The translations under genes and the position numbers were made by a program. A stretch of 11,231 bases of DNA, from assembly GCA_029240815.1 (NCBI GenBank), contig JARDZO010000185.1:1-11231 (forward strand). The letters are read 5' to 3'. The notes below the pieces were generated by a model. The model saw only the letters and a list, made by a program, of their open reading frames with translations. It was not told the origin of the DNA and made no database searches. Every line of letters starts with the position of its first letter. The first letter of the stretch is position 1. The stretch comes from Brevibacillus sp. (GTDB taxonomy: Bacteria > Bacillota > Bacilli > Brevibacillales > Brevibacillaceae). Of this stretch, positions 1 to 7,128 are shown in pieces.

Positions 1-696
1 CATTTGCGTAGAGACGTGAGCCAGTACACAGTTCTGGGTCGGAATGTCCCACTTGTTCATCACGTCTTTGGTCATCATCAGAATGTCCTTGACGCTATCC
101 GACGTATCGATAACCGGGTTGATCCCGATGACAGCATCACCGATTCCGTAGCTCAAGCCTTCATAGAGCGCTGCCTTGATGCCTTGCACATTGTCAGAAG
201 GATGATTGGGTTGCACCCGCGCAGCCAGTACGCCCGTCTGGCCGATAGCGGTGTTGCAGTGAGTGATATTGCGGATTTTGGCCGCAGCCGTAATCAGATC
301 GAGATTGCTCATCAGCTTGGCAGTCGCCGCGATCATTTCGCTGGACAATCCCCGGCTGATTCGCTTGATTTCGCTGTCCCCCGCTTGATGGCTCAATAAA
401 TATTCGCGCAGCTCCGCTACGCTCCAGTTTTTGATCTCGCTGTAGACCTTCTCGTTGATACCCGCTTCGATGACGCGGGATACCTCGTCTTCCTCAGCAG
501 GCAGTAACGGGTTGTTACGTATATCGGCCAGAGTCAGATCCGCTAGTACCTGCTTGGCTGCCACACGCTCGCGCGAATCCTCAGCGGCGATGCCAGCTAA
601 CTGGTCACCCGATTTGTCCTCGTTCGCCTTCGCGAAGATTTCTTTCAGATCTCGGAATTGGTAGGTCTGTCCGAGTACAGTCGTTTTCATGTTCAT
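1..696 (-). CDS. eutB: Ethanolamine ammonia-lyase large subunit EutB (3' end outside window)
   Basis: This is the large, catalytic subunit of adenosylcobalamin-dependent ethanolamine ammonia-lyase, which converts ethanolamine to acetaldehyde and ammonia inside the Eut microcompartment. Only the first 232 codons are present, about half of the usual ~455-residue protein; the reading frame is open to the window edge. Recognisable stretches include RERVAAKQVL (43-52), NNPLLPAEED (61-70), IKNWSVAELREY (88-99), YEGLSYGIGDAVIGINPV (178-195) and VLAHVSTQ (224-231). Arg160 and Asn193 fall at the numbering of substrate-binding residues known from the Salmonella enzyme; the catalytic Glu near 287 lies outside. 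I chose the ATG at 696 (protein starts MNMKTT) over the ATG at 690 because GGGGTGA at 702-708 is better spaced from it and the numbering then matches the family. It follows eutA by 15 bases. eutC would be expected just beyond the left edge. Confidence 0.97.
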   Translation of the reverse strand, partial: MNMKTTVLGQTYQFRDLKEIFAKANEDKSGDQLAGIAAEDSRERVAAKQVLADLTLADIRNNPLLPAEEDEVSRVIEAGINEKVYSEIKNWSVAELREYLLSHQAGDSEIKRISRGLSSEMIAATAKLMSNLDLITAAAKIRNITHCNTAIGQTGVLAARVQPNHPSDNVQGIKAALYEGLSYGIGDAVIGINPVIDTSDSVKDILMMTKDVMNKWDIPTQNCVLAHVSTQM

Positions 697-711
697 CCCA
701 TTCACCCCTTT

Positions 712-2172
712 TTAAAGCCTTTCATCAAAGGCAAGCGTTTTTACCACGACAGGGATGATCGTTCCGGAAATCGGCTCGCCCAAGTCGATGTAATCGCCGT
801 ATTCTACTCGCACCTGGTCGATGCAAATGATTTCTGGTTTCCCACTGCACCTCAGTGCCAGCGCTTGACCCAGCGCTTTGGCCATATCTGTCTCACAGAT
901 CACGACCATGATCCGACTGTCGGAAAACATGCGCCGGTATTGATCCGACAGCTCCTCTGCGATCATCTGCAGCAGCTGGTACGAGCAGTAGCCAATACCA
1001 GACAGCGAGAGCGCAAACGGGATACCTGAGGTCTGATCAAACAGGCGGACACCCAAGTCGTACACATTGGTTACTTCCCGCCGCAGCTTTTCCGGGTCGG
1101 TCAAATGCTCTTCAGACAGCTCCAGCTTGAGAATGGGGATGTTGCGGATCGGCAGCAGCTCTGCCTTGATGTGTACGGTAGAACCGCTGATTTCCGTGCT
1201 CTGCATTCCTGCGCCGATCACCGTAGCACGTACTGTCTGTTCAGGATCTACCCACCTGACCGGGTACTCCCCCCTTTTTCTTGCTTGCTGCAAGACATGC
1301 CCGAGCATTGGACCGAAATCGCCATATCGACTGACATCAGCTATCGTTTCTACAGGCTGTTCTGCCATTAGCTGTCCCACCCCACCGGAAACCGACAGCT
1401 CCTCGAACGGAATCATTTCTCGCAAATGGTGACCGAGTACCAGCAATCCGGATGTATTCCTTTCACGACCGGTGAGATAGTCCAGCATACTGCGGCCCAT
1501 TTCCCCAGCAATTTCCCGAATCTGCTCCACTGTCATTTCCTGACCGGGCTGTACCCTCAAATTCTTCGCGGTCAGCCATGCCTGTATATGAGGGGACACA
1601 TACTGGACGTGCCCACGTGAATCAAGTCGAATCAGTCTTCCTCCCACATGAAAGGTTACTGTCGCGATTGCTTTCCCTCTGTAAAAATAAGCGGCGTTCG
1701 CAGTGCCTCCTCCGATATCTACATTTACGATCGTCCCTTGGATTGCTTGTGAACGTTTCTCCGCTCCTGCTCCCTTGCCCGCCAGAATGCCTTCCAAATC
1801 CGCGCCCGCTGTCGCAACGACAAAATCTCCCGATCGTTCTGCCAACAGATGTACGATATGCTGGGCGTTCTTTTTGCTGGCCGTCTCGCCCGTGATGATG
1901 ACCGCACCTGATTTGATATCCGAGAGGTTGATTTGGGCCTTCGCATACTCGGCTCCCAGAATCGCGCCGATGCCCTCTGCGTCAATTTCATCAAAACCTA
2001 GCAACGGTGTGGAATGAACGGCACTAGCATAGAGCAGTTGTCGCTCTACGATCTGATAGCGAGGCAACGAAAAGGTACTGGACATTCGCCCCAGTCGCAA
2101 GCGGCTGACAATCATTTTGGTGGTGCTGGTTCCCACGTCGATCCCGACGCTTTGGATCCATTGTTCATCCAT
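712..2172 (-). CDS. eutA: Ethanolamine ammonia-lyase reactivating factor EutA
   Basis: EutA is the chaperone-like ATPase that exchanges inactivated cobalamin on ethanolamine ammonia-lyase so the enzyme can work again. The protein of 486 residues is of the usual family length. It has the actin/Hsp70-type nucleotide-binding motifs: GIDVGTSTTK (10-19, phosphate 1) and NVDIGGGTAN (150-159, phosphate 2), followed by a conserved GGRLIRLDSRG segment. The start is the ATG at 2172, preceded by GAGGAGG with a six-base spacer. The frame stays open upstream to 2271, but that extension runs through a terminator hairpin and has no family similarity, so it is not coding. The gene sits right before eutB, its client, and behind its own ANTAR-type leader, so it can be switched separately from the shell genes. 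Confidence 0.95.
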   Translation of the reverse strand: MDEQWIQSVGIDVGTSTTKMIVSRLRLGRMSSTFSLPRYQIVERQLLYASAVHSTPLLGFDEIDAEGIGAILGAEYAKAQINLSDIKSGAVIITGETASKKNAQHIVHLLAERSGDFVVATAGADLEGILAGKGAGAEKRSQAIQGTIVNVDIGGGTANAAYFYRGKAIATVTFHVGGRLIRLDSRGHVQYVSPHIQAWLTAKNLRVQPGQEMTVEQIREIAGEMGRSMLDYLTGRERNTSGLLVLGHHLREMIPFEELSVSGGVGQLMAEQPVETIADVSRYGDFGPMLGHVLQQARKRGEYPVRWVDPEQTVRATVIGAGMQSTEISGSTVHIKAELLPIRNIPILKLELSEEHLTDPEKLRREVTNVYDLGVRLFDQTSGIPFALSLSGIGYCSYQLLQMIAEELSDQYRRMFSDSRIMVVICETDMAKALGQALALRCSGKPEIICIDQVRVEYGDYIDLGEPISGTIIPVVVKTLAFDERL

Positions 2173-2221
2173 AACGAACCTCCTCGTGCCATTGACGTGC
2201 CAGACAGTCCTTCCAATCTGT

Positions 2222-2279
2222 AAACAAAAAAGCGCCTGAACAGCCGGAACCTTGCTTCCGGACTCATTCAAGCGCCTTT
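2222..2279 (-). terminator. Intrinsic terminator in the eutV-eutA leader
   Basis: On the minus-strand RNA, 2279-2267 pairs with 2240-2228 over 13 base pairs including two G-U pairs. A six-pair CCGGAA/TTCCGG hairpin (2261-2256 with 2249-2244) is nested inside, and six U plus GUUU follow (2231-2222). This is a strong rho-independent terminator between the eutV stop and the eutA start. Its 5' arm contains the right half of the ANTAR-type hairpin at 2271-2282, so the two structures cannot form together. It would stop transcription before eutA and eutB unless EutV acts. Confidence 0.88.
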
Positions 2280-2327
2280 GCTCTCTTACTCTTCTATCTA
2301 CTTGTCATCGCCTTCGGTATAGCGATG
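2271..2327 (-). promoter_or_regulatory. Predicted EutV ANTAR target (two hairpins) upstream of eutA
   Basis: The RNA from 2282 to 2271 reads AGCAAAGGCGCU: a short AGC/GCU stem closing the six-base loop AAAGGC, with A at loop position 1 and G at position 4. That is the loop pattern known for the second hairpin of ANTAR-bound dual-hairpin RNAs, and it nearly matches the 13-base motif described next to eut terminators in Enterococcus. An upstream hairpin at 2327-2306 (CAUCGC/GCGAUG) is a candidate first hairpin, but its loop is larger than six and the linker is 23 bases, so that assignment is weak. Binding of phosphorylated EutV should free eutA transcription by preventing the terminator. Confidence 0.68.
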
Positions 2328-2333
2328 TTACGT

Positions 2334-2924
2334 TTAGGCATTGGATTCGATGGCTTGCTCGCCGGACAAGATTTCTTCCGCCAGTTTTGCGAGTGGCATG
2401 CGCCGTTGCATGCTTACCTGCTGCAGCCATTTGTAGGCAGCGTCCTCCTCGAGAGAAAGACTGCTCATGAGCTTTCCTTTTGCCTTTTCTACCGCTTTTC
2501 GATCTTCTATTTTCTGTTTCAACGTGTGGATATCCTTCTTGAGCGCGACCACTTTCTCTTTTTGACTCAGGGCGATCTCTACTGCTGGAATGAGATCGTC
2601 CTCCGACACTGGCTTCACCAGGTAGGCTGTTACGCCTGCCTTGCGCGCATCCTGGACCAGCTCCTTTTGGCTGTAAGCGGTCAAGAGCAGAATTGAGCTG
2701 TCGGAAAAGGAACGGATGATGCCGCTTGCCTTGATCCCATTCAAGACAGGCATTTTCACATCCATGATAATCAGATCTGGCTTGTGACGGTGTGCCAGCG
2801 AAACGGCTTCCTCCCCGTTTTTTGCTTCGGCGACTACCAAATACCCTTCATTTTCGAGCATCTCACGCAAATCCATGCGAATGATCGGCTCGTCATCCAC
2901 TACCATAATCTTCGGCTGTGTCAT
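2334..2924 (-). CDS. eutV: Response regulator with ANTAR RNA-binding domain, EutV
   Basis: EutV is the antiterminator half of the ethanolamine-sensing two-component system: when phosphorylated it dimerises and binds dual-hairpin RNA leaders to prevent termination. The 196-residue protein has a receiver domain (about 1-120) with acidic pair Asp10/Asp11, phosphoacceptor Asp55 in IIMDVKMP, Thr82 and Lys104 in YLVKP. A coiled-coil linker follows (about 125-145), then an ANTAR domain (about 145-190) with the signature AKGKLM and a RRMPLAKLAEEI helix. Two in-frame ATGs exist; GGAGG directly abuts the one at 2930, while the one at 2924 has a six-base spacer and is preferred. It overlaps the end of eutW by 32 bases, implying translational coupling. 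Its likely targets are the two leaders in this window, upstream of eutL and of eutA. Confidence 0.96.
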   Translation of the reverse strand: MTQPKIMVVDDEPIIRMDLREMLENEGYLVVAEAKNGEEAVSLAHRHKPDLIIMDVKMPVLNGIKASGIIRSFSDSSILLLTAYSQKELVQDARKAGVTAYLVKPVSEDDLIPAVEIALSQKEKVVALKKDIHTLKQKIEDRKAVEKAKGKLMSSLSLEEDAAYKWLQQVSMQRRMPLAKLAEEILSGEQAIESNA

Positions 2925-4356
2925 CGTCATCCTCCTTTTGAATCGGATAGAGAATGGTCACCTCCGTACCGTTGCCGGTATTGCGGAAGTGCATCGTGCC
3001 CTCCAGGTCTTCTTTGACCAAGGTATCCACAATTTTTAGTCCCAGATGCCCCTTTTGCAGCACCAGTTCCATATCTTCAATGCCCACTCCATCATCCGTA
3101 ACCGATAGGCTAATAAAGTCATCTTTGGTCACGAGTGCCACGGCAATGGTTCCTTCATGCTGATCGCGGAAGCCGTGAATCATGCAGTTTTGGATCAACT
3201 CAGTCACGATCAGGGCAAACGATGTTGCTTTGTTGGACGGCAGATAGACGGACTCTCCTGCCACTACGACCTGTATAGCTTGCTCGGAACGCCTCATGGA
3301 AGAGACGATAATTTTCGATATTTTGGTCAAAATTTCTTTGAAATCAATCTGCTCCAGGCCATCCTGTGCCAAATACTCGTGAATGATGGCGATGCTGTTG
3401 ATCCGGTTGATGCTTTCCCGGTATACCTTCTCGATTTCGTTCGATTGCGAACGCCTCATCTGCAGGCGCAGCAAACTTGCGATTGTCTGCAAATTGTTTT
3501 TGACGCGATGATGAATCTCTTTAATGACGGCTGACTTGATCATCAGCTGCTTTTCTTTTTCTCGTATATCGGAAATATCCCTCAACAGAATAATTCCCCC
3601 GATGTTGTCGGGCTTGCGAGCGGCAGAAACCGCTTTCATCATAATAAAATGCTTCCCTCTAGACAGCTCCTCCTGAATGTATCCCCCGTGTCGCACAAAG
3701 TTTTCCGGGGAAACACGCCAGGAAAAAATACGTTCAATGCTGATCCCTTTCTCGGGCTCTTCCAGGCCGATCAAAGAAAGCAACTTCTGAGCTCGACCGT
3801 TGGCATAGGTAATGACGCCACCCTGGTCAAATAAAATCATCCCCTCGTGCATGAGCGAAGAGATGGGCATGTCTGGCACTGCAAACTGAATCAAGGTCTC
3901 ACTCAGATGCTCCGTCGTTTCCTTGAGCATCTCCACATTTTTCTCCTGCTCGACCTGTTTGGAAATATCCTGTTCCGTGATCAAAGTACCGATCGTTTCC
4001 CCCGCAGCATTTGTGATGGGCACAACGCTTTGCCTCATGACGACCTGCTCTTGGGATACACCGCGGGATCCGATGACGGGCTTCCCCGTCGTCAGACAGT
4101 ACATGACAGCTGGCTCATTCACCGCTGTCGCCAATTGCCCCACGACCGATCCTCTGTACATGGATCTTGCCGTACTCGGTGAAGCTTGCGCGATGACCAG
4201 CGCACAGCTTTTGTCTGCTGTCGGGCAATCGATAAACATGTCCGCCTGGGACAAATCAGCAAAGATCTGCAGCTTGGAAGCCAGATCTTCTACAATCCGA
4301 ATGTCTTCCTCACTCAAAGTAGTAGCCTGTGAGCACAATTCCCGTATGGTTAGCAT
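2893..4356 (-). CDS. eutW: Ethanolamine-responsive sensor histidine kinase EutW
   Basis: EutW is the sensor kinase that phosphorylates EutV; in Enterococcus faecalis its homologue responds to ethanolamine. The 487-residue protein has no membrane segments, so it is cytoplasmic. An N-terminal GAF-like sensory region covers about 20-135, a PAS-like domain about 165-265, then a HisKA_2-type dimerisation domain with EIHHRVKNNLQ (280-290, phosphoacceptor His282/283). The ATPase domain follows, with N-box TELIQN (385-390), DDGVGIED (421-428) and GHLGLKIV (436-443). This GAF-PAS-HisKA_2 plan resembles PdtaS-type kinases that pair with ANTAR regulators. The start at 4356 has AGAGG five bases upstream. 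That ribosome-binding region can pair over 11 bases with the end of eutP, which may limit translation. Cys44 and Cys51 lie in the sensor domain; their role is unknown. Confidence 0.95.
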   Translation of the reverse strand: MLTIRELCSQATTLSEEDIRIVEDLASKLQIFADLSQADMFIDCPTADKSCALVIAQASPSTARSMYRGSVVGQLATAVNEPAVMYCLTTGKPVIGSRGVSQEQVVMRQSVVPITNAAGETIGTLITEQDISKQVEQEKNVEMLKETTEHLSETLIQFAVPDMPISSLMHEGMILFDQGGVITYANGRAQKLLSLIGLEEPEKGISIERIFSWRVSPENFVRHGGYIQEELSRGKHFIMMKAVSAARKPDNIGGIILLRDISDIREKEKQLMIKSAVIKEIHHRVKNNLQTIASLLRLQMRRSQSNEIEKVYRESINRINSIAIIHEYLAQDGLEQIDFKEILTKISKIIVSSMRRSEQAIQVVVAGESVYLPSNKATSFALIVTELIQNCMIHGFRDQHEGTIAVALVTKDDFISLSVTDDGVGIEDMELVLQKGHLGLKIVDTLVKEDLEGTMHFRNTGNGTEVTILYPIQKEDDDDTAEDYGSG

Positions 4357-4359
4357 ACG

Positions 4360-4432
4360 AACCTCTTTTCACCTGCATGACGTTGGTATTGCCCTAATTT
4401 TCTCACAGACAGGCTCTTGCGGAAAAGAGGCT
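4360..4432 (-). promoter_or_regulatory. Possible hairpin hiding the eutW ribosome-binding site
   Basis: In the 75-base eutP-eutW gap, RNA 4432-4422 (AGCCUCUUUUC, starting at the last base of the eutP stop codon) is complementary to 4370-4360 (GAAAAGAGGUU), which contains the AGAGG Shine-Dalgarno of eutW: nine Watson-Crick pairs plus one G-U and one A-U. A competing local hairpin at 4429-4414 (CUCUU/AAGAG, six-base loop) would release the site. Ribosomes ending eutP would also disturb it. The pairing is seen in the sequence; any regulatory role is inference. Confidence 0.35.
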
Positions 4433-4875
4433 TATTGCTGGACAATTTTTTGTAAAAAAGCTCGTAGTTCGGGCACTCCATCCCCCGTATGAGAAGAGGT
4501 ACGAAAAATGTCAGCGTCGCCCAGTGATTGCCGTAAATAGGCTTCGGCTCTCTGCAGATCTGCATCTGGATGATCGATCTTGGTGATCACCCCTACGCAA
4601 TCTTGTGGAAAGCCTTGCGAGAAGCCAGGAGGAAAGTAATTCCGTTCGCGAGTGGCGTCCTGCACCATGACGACGATGCCCGCTTCCAGGGAAGTAGCCA
4701 TCAACGTACGGTAAAACATCGGGTTTTCGCTGTACTCACCCGGTGTATCAATAACCCAATCGCGATACTCCAACGCCTGTGTCTTTCTGGCAGGCTGCTC
4801 GTCATTGAACAGCGCTCGCACCAGAGAAGACTTGCCCGCTTCGATGGCGCCGATAATCATGACTCGCTTGCTCAT
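4432..4875 (-). CDS. eutP: P-loop GTPase-like protein EutP (possible acetate kinase)
   Basis: EutP belongs to the EutP/PduV family of small P-loop NTPases found in ethanolamine and propanediol microcompartment operons. The 147-residue protein has P-loop GAIEAGKS (9-16), the G3 motif DTPGEY (43-48) and the G4 motif TKID (98-101). The Salmonella homologue has been reported to have acetate kinase activity, which would complete the route acetaldehyde, acetyl-CoA, acetyl-phosphate, acetate plus ATP together with EutE and PduL here; PduV homologues were instead linked to compartment positioning. Which role holds in this organism cannot be read from the sequence. The start ATG overlaps the eutS stop in an ATGA arrangement, so the two are translationally coupled. 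Confidence 0.93.
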   Translation of the reverse strand: MSKRVMIIGAIEAGKSSLVRALFNDEQPARKTQALEYRDWVIDTPGEYSENPMFYRTLMATSLEAGIVVMVQDATRERNYFPPGFSQGFPQDCVGVITKIDHPDADLQRAEAYLRQSLGDADIFRTSSHTGDGVPELRAFLQKIVQQ

Positions 4876-5213
4876 GACTTGGTCACCAACGCCGGCGTAA
4901 ATCGTAGTTTTTGACTCAACACATTATTGACTGCCTCTACTGCCATTTCGACAGCCGAGACATCCCCGACCACGATCAACGAACCCGTAAATCGATCGAG
5001 GAAGCCCAGCTCGACACTCGCAGCCTTGGTGGCAATATCAGCGGCAATGATCGCGGTCTCTGTAGGAGTCAAGGTCAGAATGCCGATGGCTCCCGCTTCC
5101 TTGATCCCAAGCTTGGTATAGAGCATCTCGTCCGGGTTGGCGATCACGTGAGCCAGGGTGACCTGTTTTCCCGGTACGAATTCCTGTATGACTCGTGAGC
5201 GTTCCTGTTCCAT
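4872..5213 (-). CDS. eutS: Microcompartment shell protein EutS (permuted BMC hexamer)
   Basis: EutS forms hexamers that tile the facets and bends of the Eut shell. It is a circularly permuted BMC-domain protein. The 113-residue length matches the family (E. coli about 111), and several stretches are nearly identical to it: IQEFVPGKQVTLAH (9-22), AGAIGILTLTPTETA (40-54), LGFLDRFTGSL (69-79) and a C-terminal TKS. Gly42-Ile43 (within the AGAIGI stretch) sits around the glycine that lets E. coli EutS bend. The start at 5213 has the purine-rich AGGAGGAGAGGG upstream, and the eutN stop is only two bases before it. Confidence 0.96.
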   Translation of the reverse strand: MEQERSRVIQEFVPGKQVTLAHVIANPDEMLYTKLGIKEAGAIGILTLTPTETAIIAADIATKAASVELGFLDRFTGSLIVVGDVSAVEMAVEAVNNVLSQKLRFTPALVTKS

Positions 5214-5215
5214 GT

Positions 5216-5503
5216 CTATCCCTCTCCTCCTGCTGCTCCCGGCACCTCGAATGAATCGACGATCCCTACGATCACGGCATCGATGGGAACACTGTTGCCG
5301 GAAAACAGGATTCGCGCAGGCGTACCGCGCGAAACGATGACCTGCTCGCCGATGCCCGCGCCGATCCGGTCTGCTGCGATGACGGTCTGTCCGCCTTCCT
5401 CGCCGCGCCAGTCAATAGGCTGGACGACCATCAGCTTCAAATTTTCCATGCCTGCTTCCTTCTGGGTCGCCCACACGCTTCCGATCACTTTTCCCAAGAA
5501 CAT
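5216..5503 (-). CDS. eutN: Microcompartment vertex protein EutN (CcmL/EutN family)
   Basis: EutN forms the pentamers that cap the vertices of the icosahedral shell. The 95-residue protein has the family's typical length and sequence: MFLGKVIGSVWATQK at the start, LMVVQPID (24-31), ADRIGAGIGEQVIVSRG (44-60) and the closing PIDAVIVGIVDS segment. The beta-barrel fold follows from the family. AAGGGUGAUC, a good ribosome-binding site, overlaps the stop of the upstream gene, and the start is the ATG at 5503. It is the only vertex-type protein in the window. Confidence 0.95.
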   Translation of the reverse strand: MFLGKVIGSVWATQKEAGMENLKLMVVQPIDWRGEEGGQTVIAADRIGAGIGEQVIVSRGTPARILFSGNSVPIDAVIVGIVDSFEVPGAAGGEG

Positions 5504-5510
5504 GCGTTGA

Positions 5511-6329
5511 TCACCCTTTTCCCAAATAGCTGACCGTAATACCGCGCTCTCTCATGCTGTCATGAGCCAAAGGAGAGACGATCGCTCCCTTTTTGACGAG
5601 CAAAGTCGTATTGCGCAGCTGAGGCTGAGAACGGATCCAGTCCGCTGTCAACAGCTTGCCGGAAAAGACTGCTTCCGCTTCATCCAAGGCTGTCAAAGCT
5701 GGCTGGTCTGGCTTGACTTCATCCTTTTGCAGCTGTGCCTTCAGCTTGGAAACTACACGCTCTGCCAGTCGTTTTTGCGGTGCGAATTCGATGCCCAGCT
5801 CTCCCAGCTCTTGCACATGGCGCTGGAACAGCTTTTCATAAGCAGGCGTCAGTGTCAGCGTCTGCAGGGTACGGCGATCTGCGCGCTTGAGACCGGGCAC
5901 ATCAGAGCCTGCAATGACGAATTTACCGGTGACCAATGCGGAGAAGACGATTTCTGCCTTGATCGTTCCTTTTAGTCCGGTAGCAATGCGAGCAGCGTTA
6001 TCGAGATCGAGCTCAGGAATAACGATACCGACGTAATCTTTTGACACTTCCAGCGGAGCGGGAGCGTATTCATCCGCTGTAATGATTTTTCCCGCTCCCC
6101 CGCATTCGATCTTGTGCATGCCCAACCACGAGGACGTCTCTCCATCCAGAAACAGAATATCGTGGCAAACCCCGTTGTTTTTCAAGTGGATAAAATGATC
6201 GGTAAAGGCTTCGTGTGCCTGACTGTCACAAAAGACGTACAGGACACGGGGAGCTTGCTTCTTTTTTTCCTGATTCATCGATTGCAGGATTTCTTTTGTA
6301 ATGGATGCGACCATCTCTCGGATGTCCAT
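5511..6329 (-). CDS. Unnamed microcompartment-associated protein with flavoprotein-like core
   Basis: I do not recognise a named function. The 272-residue protein has three visible parts. Residues 1-18 (MDIREMVASITKEILQSM) form an amphipathic helix like the encapsulation peptides of compartment cargo, followed by a Lys/Gln linker (19-27). Residues about 28-180 alternate beta and alpha segments (VLYVFCD, DYVGIVIPELDLD, FSALVTGKFVIAGSD), reminiscent of a flavoprotein-like or Rossmann-like fold. Residues 225-266 hold a module (ITxxxIR ... KKGAIVSPLAHDSMRERGI) also seen at the start of the neighbouring PduL and in EutT/EutQ-type proteins. Similar unnamed proteins occur in Gram-positive eut loci (Listeria lmo1183 may be one, from memory). 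The start is the ATG at 6329, seven bases after GGAGGTGA, rather than the TTG at 6332. It lies seven bases after pduL and seven before eutN, so it is coregulated with both. Confidence 0.85.
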   Translation of the reverse strand: MDIREMVASITKEILQSMNQEKKKQAPRVLYVFCDSQAHEAFTDHFIHLKNNGVCHDILFLDGETSSWLGMHKIECGGAGKIITADEYAPAPLEVSKDYVGIVIPELDLDNAARIATGLKGTIKAEIVFSALVTGKFVIAGSDVPGLKRADRRTLQTLTLTPAYEKLFQRHVQELGELGIEFAPQKRLAERVVSKLKAQLQKDEVKPDQPALTALDEAEAVFSGKLLTADWIRSQPQLRNTTLLVKKGAIVSPLAHDSMRERGITVSYLGKG

Positions 6330-6336
6330 CAAGCTC

Positions 6337-7122
6337 TCACCTCCGGTAGCCGGAGTAAAGCTGGCCGTTTTTGCCGATTACCTTTACCCGGTCGCCCGTT
6401 TTCAAATTGGCGGCATTGCCTTCGTCCAAATCCACATGAAAGTCCAGAGCGAACCGCGGGTTCACGCGGACAACGACATCCGGATACAAAATAGGACGAT
6501 CCGTCTGTGTCTCCAAAATGAGTGTGTCTCCATCCTTCACTTGATAGAGCTCGGCTTCTTCCACCGACATATGGACGTGTCTCTTGGCAACGATGACGCC
6601 TTTGGTCAATACAACCGTACCTTTTGCTGTCACCAGCACCATACCTGGCGTTCCTTCGATATCACCTGACATGCGTACAGGCGCGTGCACACCGAGAGAA
6701 AAGCCGTCTGTCCGGGAAATTTCCACTTGCGTCGCGCCACGGGCTGGGCCGAGAATGCGCACGCCATGGATGCTTCCTTTTGGACCGACCAGCGTCACTG
6801 TTTCCTGGCAGGCAAACTGGCCTGGCTGAGACAGCTCGCGCATCGGTGTCAATTGGTGCCCTTCTCCAAACAGCCGCTCCACATCCTCCGGCGACAAATG
6901 CACATGACGATTGGATACGCCGATGGGAATCTCTGATATGGCCACGGCAGCTTGATCGGTGGAAGGCTGCTGATGTTCGTCAAACGCTTTCACTTGAATC
7001 CCTCTTCCCTTCAAGTAATCTGCCGCTGCGGGGGTCATTTTGTCCCCTTTCTCCAGGAGAAAGGGGTTTGGTATGCCTGTTTTATGCATGGCTCTCAAGG
7101 ATGTTTCTGTGATGACTGCCAT
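6337..7122 (-). CDS. pduL: Phosphate acyltransferase PduL (eutD of Firmicutes)
   Basis: PduL-type phosphotransacylase makes acetyl-phosphate from acetyl-CoA and phosphate, recycling CoA inside the microcompartment for EutE. It is unrelated to the classical Pta enzyme. The 261-residue protein has the two PduL half-domains with metal-binding histidines: PIGVSNRHVHLS (66-77; His73, His75), SQPGQFA (98-104), LGPARGATQVEIS (124-136), AKRHVHMS (179-186; His182, His184) and DFHVDLDEGNA (227-237; His229). It lacks the amphipathic N-terminal helix typical of PduL; residues 3-45 instead form a leader (KGDKMTPAAADYLKGRGI, 25-42) that resembles the start of EutT and EutQ and the end of the neighbouring 272-residue protein. 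It starts six bases after the eutM stop with a modest GAAGGG ribosome-binding site. Confidence 0.94.
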   Translation of the reverse strand: MAVITETSLRAMHKTGIPNPFLLEKGDKMTPAAADYLKGRGIQVKAFDEHQQPSTDQAAVAISEIPIGVSNRHVHLSPEDVERLFGEGHQLTPMRELSQPGQFACQETVTLVGPKGSIHGVRILGPARGATQVEISRTDGFSLGVHAPVRMSGDIEGTPGMVLVTAKGTVVLTKGVIVAKRHVHMSVEEAELYQVKDGDTLILETQTDRPILYPDVVVRVNPRFALDFHVDLDEGNAANLKTGDRVKVIGKNGQLYSGYRR

Positions 7123-7128
7123 ACGGGA

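Noticed and set aside
2173..2271. Upstream extension of eutA to an ATG at 2271
   Set aside because: The 33 extra codons run through the terminator and ANTAR hairpin, lack a ribosome-binding site and add nothing family-like; GAGGAGG is well placed before the ATG at 2172.
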